Notes under the pieces: model-generated
Databases searched by the model: none
What the model saw: only the letters and a program-made list of their open reading frames with translations
Told to the model about the DNA's origin: nothing
Translations under genes and position numbers: made by a program
Part shown: piece by piece, positions 58,455 to 64,000 of the stretch
Layout: the number at the start of each line of letters is the position of its first letter
How positions within the stretch are numbered: the stretch's first letter is position 1
IMG/VR virus record: IMGVR_UViG_3300013132_000025
Span: 1-64,000 of that record
Strand: one strand, 5' to 3'
Length of the DNA stretch: 64,000 bases
Source of the DNA: a virus

Positions 58455-59183
58455 TTATGTTTTGATTATATATTGTAACGTCATGTACGGAGGATTGTTA
58501 GAACCAGTTTGCCCCGTTCCAGCGGCTCCAGTATCGTTAGTTGAAGGAGCGCCCGTGTTGGCAGAAGAGGGGGTTCCCGTACTACCTACAGAAGCCCCAC
58601 CTGTTGATCCGTTTAGATTTGGAATATAAATAGGATGATAATGATTAAATGCAGCGTGCGTACTGAGAGATTTAACTAAGTAAAAATTTTTAGGGGCATT
58701 TTGGGCACCCACATCTTCTACCGCCTGTCTTGCTGCTTCAGGATTTGTGTAAACCCCGCCACCGGAAGTGTTTATAACCGTTCCACTTACAGTAACTCCG
58801 TGAGTGTGTTCCATTCCGTGGGTGTGATTTTGCATTGAATGGGTGTGATTCCCCATATTGTGAGTGTGAGAGGGACCAGAGTGAGTGTGATCAAAACTTC
58901 CCCCGGTTACACCAACGGCAGTTCCAGATGCTGTTGTGCCAAATCCAAGGATCATTCTTCTTCTCAGGTCGGGGACACCGAATGCAGATCCCGAACCACC
59001 ATAAGTTGTTCCAATTGCGGCAAAAAGATTTGGATAAGTTGCAGTTCCATAACTTTCTCCATTACAGAAAAGCCATCCTGTTGGGGGAGTTGTTGCGGTT
59101 CCACCATAGGGCATTATAATTCCAGACGGCAGGTAGAAAGATTCTCTCGGTTCGTCTGATAGAATATCACCAAAATCTGCCAT
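58455..59183 (-). CDS. Phage tail collar-domain fibre with His-rich region
   Basis: 242 aa. The collar domain reads PPTGWLFCNGESYGTATYPN and GVPDLRRRMILGFG. A central segment is very His-rich (SFDHTHSGPSHTHNMGNHTH and onward), as in other metal-binding collar fibres. The C-terminal ~80 residues end TGSNNPPYMTLQYIIKT, the family's typical PPY...QYIIK end. AGGAG precedes ATG. It is paralogous to the collar fibres at the left end of the window but lies in the head region. Confidence 0.78.
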   Translation of the reverse strand: MADFGDILSDEPRESFYLPSGIIMPYGGTATTPPTGWLFCNGESYGTATYPNLFAAIGTTYGGSGSAFGVPDLRRRMILGFGTTASGTAVGVTGGSFDHTHSGPSHTHNMGNHTHSMQNHTHGMEHTHGVTVSGTVINTSGGGVYTNPEAARQAVEDVGAQNAPKNFYLVKSLSTHAAFNHYHPIYIPNLNGSTGGASVGSTGTPSSANTGAPSTNDTGAAGTGQTGSNNPPYMTLQYIIKT

Positions 59184-59184
59184 A

Positions 59185-59979
59185 TTATGCTCCTAAGATT
59201 CCATTATTTTTAAGATCATTGATCAAATTGCCAAGAACATCTGCGACTTCATAAAGCGAAACCGACTCAGCATCGTAAGTTTTTACACCCGGAGTTACGT
59301 TAGACACATTCCATCCAGTTGATGATGGAGAACCTAGAGATACAGATCCTGAAATAACAACATTTGCATCAATTGTCAACTCTGCGCTTCCAGATCTAAA
59401 TATAGAAGCATCTTCAATAGCGGTTCCGCTGCCCCAGCCAAGATATCCCTCAGAAGTTACAAGGAAAGTTGGGACAGTACCGGCAGAACTTGTAACTGTT
59501 AACGCCGTGCCTCCTGCGTTTCTGTTAATAGAAAAAAGACCATTTGTATCAAGTTTATTTGTCGCAGAGTTTGTTGCAATTAAATTAACCGTTCCGCTTA
59601 AAAATTGAACGCTGCCGCTTGCAACTCTAAAAGCACTATCTGTGGCAAGCATCGAAGTTCCGGCTCGGTAAAGATTTGTATCTGGAGCAGCGCTTCCGCT
59701 TCCCCAACTTGCGGTTCCTCCCGCAACAACTCTAAACCTATCTTGAGTATCTGCGGTTCCAAACCTTACAGTCAAAACAGAATCTGAAGCATTTACTGTT
59801 CCTAAAAAGCGAACTTGTTCTGCTTCATCTCCAGAAGCCCCCCAACTTTTCTTTAAAAGTTCAGAATCAATAATATCCCAGTTGGTGTATAACTGAGTGT
59901 GATTATAAAGATCTGATCCGTCTTGCCACGCATACAGATTTAATTGTGGCGTAAATTCAGCAACTCCAGCGGTGCCCAT
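59185..59979 (-). CDS. Tail fibre-like protein with WGSG repeats
   Basis: 264 aa. Two copies of a module with WGSGSAAPDTNLYRAG (or WGSGTAIEDASIFRSG) and a following L.TD.AF or LTIDANV strand appear near residues 90 and 180; the same module occurs in the 7005-7547 protein. The N-terminus (YAWQDGSDLYNHTQLYTNWD) resembles starts of phage fibre/baseplate proteins. It is coupled to the collar gene downstream (stop and start almost adjoining). Probable fibre shaft; ligand unknown. Confidence 0.6.
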   Translation of the reverse strand: MGTAGVAEFTPQLNLYAWQDGSDLYNHTQLYTNWDIIDSELLKKSWGASGDEAEQVRFLGTVNASDSVLTVRFGTADTQDRFRVVAGGTASWGSGSAAPDTNLYRAGTSMLATDSAFRVASGSVQFLSGTVNLIATNSATNKLDTNGLFSINRNAGGTALTVTSSAGTVPTFLVTSEGYLGWGSGTAIEDASIFRSGSAELTIDANVVISGSVSLGSPSSTGWNVSNVTPGVKTYDAESVSLYEVADVLGNLINDLKNNGILGA

Positions 59980-60018
59980 TCAAATCTCCTCAGAGTGTTG
60001 TTCTTTTATTAAATACCG

Positions 60019-60423
60019 CTAAACCCATTTTTCATGATTATCTTTTATAACATAACCATTTTGTTCATACTTGTCATGTATTTTCTTGCAAATTCTTTCT
60101 GCTGAATCGCTTGCCAAGACAAAGGGTGTCCCAAAGAAGTAGTGACTGTTCTGGAATTCCTTACAACTTACTTCGGCTAGCCATTCTTCAGACACCATGC
60201 TGAATTTATCTACTATCTCGTTCTGGAAAAATTCTTTGATATCTTCATCTTTAAAGAATTGTAAGATATAATGATCATCATTATGATCAGATACTGCAAT
60301 GACCCCAACGGCAACTAAATGATCCTCCTGAGTGGGATACCTTGCATAGATTGTTGAGTAAGTATATCTTTTGTCAATGTCAACTGGGGGAAAATAACAA
60401 AAGAACTCCTCACTCGCAGACAT
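60019..60423 (-). CDS. Protein of unknown function
   Basis: 134 aa, mixed alpha/beta and soluble (MSASEEFFCYFPPVDIDKRY onward). Contains a DHLVAVGVIAVSDHNDDHYI beta segment and acidic helices. The gene is immediately downstream of a GT2-type glycosyltransferase gene with a one-base gap, suggesting a linked role, but no family or motif is recognised. Confidence 0.5.
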   Translation of the reverse strand: MSASEEFFCYFPPVDIDKRYTYSTIYARYPTQEDHLVAVGVIAVSDHNDDHYILQFFKDEDIKEFFQNEIVDKFSMVSEEWLAEVSCKEFQNSHYFFGTPFVLASDSAERICKKIHDKYEQNGYVIKDNHEKWV

Positions 60424-60424
60424 T

Positions 60425-61195
60425 TTATAGCCAATCTTCTTCTACATATTCTCTCATTAGGCGCTCCTCCCAATTTTCTCCCAGTTCTTCAGAAAGAGCC
60501 TTTTGCATTGAATGTCTTGCCAGACGAGTTCTTTCTGCGGGATCTGCTTCAGGAGCGCGGCCCAATTCAAACATATTGTTATTGTGCCGATGCATTTCTA
60601 AACCTTCGTGAATGTAAATACCACGACCATCTCTGCGGGCTTGCCATGAATAATATAGATCAGTTCCATGTATGTGGAGGCGAGGATCTAGCCAATCAAC
60701 TGAGTCAAACCAGTCTGCTCTAAACAGGGCGCATGAGTGTTCCATCATCCATGTACGTCTTGGAGCATCAGCGCCTCGGCTGCGAAGATGTTGCCAAAAG
60801 CCAATTGATTCTTCATCGTGGGCTGCTTGTATTATAACGGCATTTTCATCTTCTTGCAAGTAGTTGTATAAAGGAAGAAGAGGATCTGTTCCATCATTCA
60901 TAAGTTGCCCAGTTGTGGTCATTATAAAGTAGGCAAAATACTTTTCATCATTAAGGGCTTCTAATGATTTAACATATGCCAAGCCCATTCGATATCCGTG
61001 AGTGGCCCTAAGATTATAATCTAAATAAACCATGTGGATATCTTCATCATCGGGAACAAACATCCACTCTTCGTCTGAGCCATTTTCAACAACGACGATA
61101 TCCATGGGGACTTCTGAGGTGTTCAACACCCGGATATTATGCTCAATAATTTCTGGCATATTATAATTCAACATAACTACTGCAATTTTTTGCAA
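60425..61195 (-). CDS. Glycosyltransferase family 2-like
   Basis: 256 aa from TTG 61195 with AGGAG six bases upstream. The N-terminal strand KIAVVMLNYNMPEIIEHNIR and VVVENGSDEEWM match GT2 starts (N-Y-N, V-E-N-G-S). YLDYNLRATHGYRMGLAYVK and LFRADWFDSVDWLD, then HGTDLYYSWQARR (candidate acid/metal residues), fit the GT-A fold. It would transfer a sugar from a nucleotide donor. It is separated from the 51194/50506 glycosyltransferases but belongs to the same minus-strand region. Confidence 0.78.
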   Translation of the reverse strand: MQKIAVVMLNYNMPEIIEHNIRVLNTSEVPMDIVVVENGSDEEWMFVPDDEDIHMVYLDYNLRATHGYRMGLAYVKSLEALNDEKYFAYFIMTTTGQLMNDGTDPLLPLYNYLQEDENAVIIQAAHDEESIGFWQHLRSRGADAPRRTWMMEHSCALFRADWFDSVDWLDPRLHIHGTDLYYSWQARRDGRGIYIHEGLEMHRHNNNMFELGRAPEADPAERTRLARHSMQKALSEELGENWEERLMREYVEEDWL

Positions 61196-61231
61196 TTTAA
61201 ACTCCTAACTTTGTTTTATTTTATCAAATTT

Positions 61232-64000
61232 TTATGTTCCCCAAATGCTGTGAATTCTATTATATAAACTCATGAATTCATCTAGCATTTCTGGCGGAAC
61301 TTTTTCTGCATTTGCAATAATAGAACTTAGTAAATACTCTTCAACCCTAAGATTTTCATCTTCAATACCCGTTTCTGCATTTTGTATAGTTATGTCTATA
61401 TCGTTCATTACTTCTTCTAACCATTCAGGATTGTAATGTATTGCATCAGCGGGAACTCCACCATTTACAGCAACCGAGCCTATTAAATTTTTACTTGCCT
61501 TGACATTTTTAGGAGTATCTAAATGAGAATGTTCGTGCATCCAATCTCCAAGCGTACTGCCTTGATGTTGTTCTTGTTCAAAAGGTGGACTTTTAATATT
61601 TTTAAAATCTATTAAGTGAGAATAATTATTGTTATACCCATAAACTGGAAATAAATCTTCATCCGGGGCTAGCGTAGAGGGATCTACTTTAGACATATCA
61701 ACTCTTAACGCAGGTTTTCTTGATTTTGAATAAAAATCTTTTTTTCCTATATAAACATGATCTGGCCTTGATGTAAGCCAGTCATCGTACTCTGCAATCC
61801 CCGTTTGTTCCTTTGGTAAAATTCCATTCTTAAATATAGAATCTATGACGGGGATATGTTCTATCCACCCATCCTTACTTCTTGCTGCCGAAACGTCATG
61901 ATACATATATGGGTCTTCAGCAAACAATTCTTTTGCTTGTTGTTCATTTAATACAGATCTTTTCTTAAAGTTGCGTACTTTGTGTGTTTTTAGCGGTCCA
62001 TATTTACGAACAGACTTCTGATGATCTTTTAGAGATGTTTGAAATTTGGGATGAACTTTTCTTTTATTCTTGTTTGCAATCTTCCATTTAGATTGTCTTT
62101 CCCATTCATTCCATCGAAACGGTTGCTTACCTTTAGCCGCAAACCATTTGTCCCAATATTTTCTATATTCGGGTTTAGGTAAATCATTATGTCTTCCTAA
62201 TATTGGACTATCAAAGCCTGTTGCGCCTCCAGAATCATAGGTTGCGTGAGGTAAGTTTTCGGGGTCTCTCAAAGAATAAATTGCCTTATCATCTCTTCTT
62301 ATTTCTTTATCAAAATAATCTTCCCACGGGAAATCGTGGTGTCTTTCAATTGAAAAGTTTGGGTCTATACTAGCAGCAACATCGCAATATGGTGGTGGCC
62401 ACTCTCCTTCTGGAGTCATACAATTGCTCATCAAAGTTCCCTCTCTATGAGCATCACCTATTGTATTTAATTTGCGAATAGTCCACCCATCGTCAAATGT
62501 GTGAACAATATCCGAAGTATCTGTATAATTTTCATCTAAATCTTTAGCATCTTGCAAAAGACGAGTTTTTGTTTTTCTTGCAATCTTCCATTTTCCAATT
62601 TTACTTAACTCAAAATCTTCTTTATTGCTTGGTAATGCTGGATTTGCATTTCCCTCTGCATCAGAAAAGAGATAAATGCCATTGAGGGGATACCCAGACC
62701 GATCAGCGGCTTCTTGCCAATAATCTCGGTAATGTTCGTGTGGGTGCTGGAAATCTTCTACTCCACCAGCAGTTTCTGTGTAGCCAAATCTTTCATACTC
62801 GCTTGGAGTTGAAAGGTGCAACAATTCATTAGTTTCTGGATTATAAAGACCGCGCCAACCTTGAGATGGCTCAAATATTTTATATAAACTTTTTGGAGTT
62901 TCCATTTCTCCGTGGTAAGTTGTCCATTTCGGGCCGACAACCATATCGCCCTCTGGGGTTATCCCTGCGGCATGAAAACCTTCCACCCAATGAGAACGCT
63001 TCTTCCATTTAGATTCTTTTGTTTCCCACCCATTGTAAAACGCATTGTCTTCGAAACCCTTTACTTTTTCTTTAACAGGAATTCCTATCATATGAGGAGG
63101 AAAATGTGGTGGAATATAAAGATTTCCTAAAGCATCTGTTTGATTTCCTTGCCAATATGCAGGCAGTTCTTTAAAGTGTGTTTTGCCGTAGCCGCGAATA
63201 CCTCTAGCGGGAATCCATTCCATTCCTAATTTTTTTGCAACTTGAACTCTATGATTTCCTTCTGCAATATAGGCCGTATTAGTATCTTTATTAAATTCAA
63301 CAATAATTGGTTCTAGAAATCCATGTTCGGAGATATGTTTTGTAAGATTATTAATATTTTCTCTTTCATAATCTTCTTTGCCTCTTTCAAAGTCCAACAT
63401 TTGCATTGCAACATCTACAGGAATTTCTTCAACAGCCTTTGTTTCAAAGTATCGGGAGGGTTCTGTGTTTTCTAAATCCCAAAGGCCTATTGCAATTTTT
63501 TTCCACTTAGATTCTTTATATCCAACAGGTTGAATAATTAAATCGTATGGGTGTTTGCCATGATCAAAGTGAAAGGACCAACGCTTTTTCTCTTTATATA
63601 ATTTAAGATCTTCTAAAGCGTGCCCATCTTGTTCTTTTGCTTCTGAATCAATCTTTTTATTGTCGTGGGGATTCTTTTTATTTATATATCCATTTTTAAG
63701 TTGCTTTAGCCATTTGACGGTTTGCTTTTTAACTTCTTCCCACGTTCCTGTTGTAATAATATCGTGGCCCAACTCTCCATCAAGGACGGCTTCCCATGCA
63801 TCTTTTTTAGATACTTTCCATTTAGATTCTTTAAATGAAGCCCATTGATCCCAAGGATGGTTAATGCCGTATTGATCAAAAAAAACTTTCCAATATGGGA
63901 CGTATTCATCTTTTATATCAGAATTGTGTCTTCCTAAAGGTGGATTTTCTGGATTTTCTGGATCATACCGATATTCATCATCTTGCCAATCGGCATTATA
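61232..64000 (-). CDS. Polyvalent multidomain protein (5' part beyond window): ParB-like, PcfJ-like and ART-like segments
   Basis: 922 residues are visible and the frame is open to base 64000, so the start lies outside the window; TTG 63772 is an internal codon. A ParB-like segment is clear: LTKHISEHGFLEPIIVEF, AYIAEGNHRVQVAKKLG. A PcfJ-like segment has REGTLMSNCMTPEG and IYSLRDPENLPHATYD. The C-terminal ~250 residues (PVIDSIFKNGILPKEQTG, RPDHVYIG, ALRVDMSKVDPS, SVAVNGGVPADAIHY) resemble ADP-ribosyltransferase-like folds. ESKWK or close variants recur near residues 58, 163, 329, 469 and 637, at segment boundaries. Possibly a virion-packaged effector array (inference). Confidence 0.65.
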   Translation of the reverse strand, partial: YNADWQDDEYRYDPENPENPPLGRHNSDIKDEYVPYWKVFFDQYGINHPWDQWASFKESKWKVSKKDAWEAVLDGELGHDIITTGTWEEVKKQTVKWLKQLKNGYINKKNPHDNKKIDSEAKEQDGHALEDLKLYKEKKRWSFHFDHGKHPYDLIIQPVGYKESKWKKIAIGLWDLENTEPSRYFETKAVEEIPVDVAMQMLDFERGKEDYERENINNLTKHISEHGFLEPIIVEFNKDTNTAYIAEGNHRVQVAKKLGMEWIPARGIRGYGKTHFKELPAYWQGNQTDALGNLYIPPHFPPHMIGIPVKEKVKGFEDNAFYNGWETKESKWKKRSHWVEGFHAAGITPEGDMVVGPKWTTYHGEMETPKSLYKIFEPSQGWRGLYNPETNELLHLSTPSEYERFGYTETAGGVEDFQHPHEHYRDYWQEAADRSGYPLNGIYLFSDAEGNANPALPSNKEDFELSKIGKWKIARKTKTRLLQDAKDLDENYTDTSDIVHTFDDGWTIRKLNTIGDAHREGTLMSNCMTPEGEWPPPYCDVAASIDPNFSIERHHDFPWEDYFDKEIRRDDKAIYSLRDPENLPHATYDSGGATGFDSPILGRHNDLPKPEYRKYWDKWFAAKGKQPFRWNEWERQSKWKIANKNKRKVHPKFQTSLKDHQKSVRKYGPLKTHKVRNFKKRSVLNEQQAKELFAEDPYMYHDVSAARSKDGWIEHIPVIDSIFKNGILPKEQTGIAEYDDWLTSRPDHVYIGKKDFYSKSRKPALRVDMSKVDPSTLAPDEDLFPVYGYNNNYSHLIDFKNIKSPPFEQEQHQGSTLGDWMHEHSHLDTPKNVKASKNLIGSVAVNGGVPADAIHYNPEWLEEVMNDIDITIQNAETGIEDENLRVEEYLLSSIIANAEKVPPEMLDEFMSLYNRIHSIWGT

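Noticed and set aside
61232-63772. TTG at 63772 as start of the multidomain gene
   Set aside because: The frame is open to base 64000 and the upstream codons contain an SKWK motif and a GRHN module matching internal sequence, so the gene continues past the window edge.

Overview
The window is part of an AT-rich genome of a tailed, contractile-tailed (myovirus-type) bacteriophage. It carries a tail sheath, tail tube, frameshifted tail chaperones, tape measure, gp25-like and baseplate-J-like wedge proteins, a hub with cell-wall hydrolases, several collar-type fibres and a HK97-like capsid region. The host is most likely an actinobacterium (inference): there is a secreted Rpf/transglycosylase-like protein, a UDP-galactopyranose mutase (galactofuranose is typical of many actinobacterial walls) and an actinobacterial-looking SpoU/TrmH methyltransferase. 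Nothing identifies a genus.

Layout. Positions 1-9415 (minus strand) hold tail-fibre and collar genes, tightly coupled by TAATG or ATGA overlaps, plus a 493-aa unknown. A strong terminator with a UUCG loop (9443-9471) ends the next block, 9496-15346 (minus): holin-like protein, CHAP endolysin, a second holin-like coiled-coil protein, a SWIM zinc-finger protein, a CCA-adding-type nucleotidyltransferase/HD protein, a second nucleotidyltransferase, a possible nuclease and a small protein. A divergent intergenic region (15347-15440) then faces a plus-strand island, 15441-23369: dUTPase, class II (B12-dependent) ribonucleotide reductase, eleven tRNA genes, a TrmH-like methyltransferase, a cytidine/dCMP-type deaminase, UDP-galactopyranose mutase, a tmRNA and several small proteins. 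The tRNA run ends at a strong terminator (22957-22986). From 23299 to the right edge all genes are on the minus strand again. Read in transcription order from right to left they are: a large multidomain polyvalent protein (cut by the window edge), glycosyltransferase and fibre genes, prohead protease/scaffold region, major capsid protein, two glycosyltransferases, paralogous decoration-like proteins, connectors, sheath, tube, -1 frameshift chaperone pair, tape measure, hub/baseplate genes and a seven-blade propeller fibre.

How it fits together. The tRNAs read mostly A-ending or AT-rich codons and none encodes its CCA end. The phage supplies a CCA-adding enzyme, a TrmH-like RNA methyltransferase, a tmRNA and an initiator-like tRNA, so the island looks like a translation-support package. 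dUTPase, deaminase and NrdJ feed dNTP synthesis. Three glycosyltransferases plus Glf suggest glycosylation of virion or other products (inference).

The most unusual signals are: (i) a tmRNA whose tRNA-like T-arm has normal geometry but a non-consensus loop, immediately followed by an initiator-like tRNA; (ii) a canonical A AAT TTA slippery site linking the tail chaperones; (iii) a polyvalent protein with a recurring ESKWK motif at domain boundaries; (iv) a baseplate hub protein split by three different peptidoglycan hydrolase domains; and (v) an exact 120-bp-period seven-unit propeller gene.
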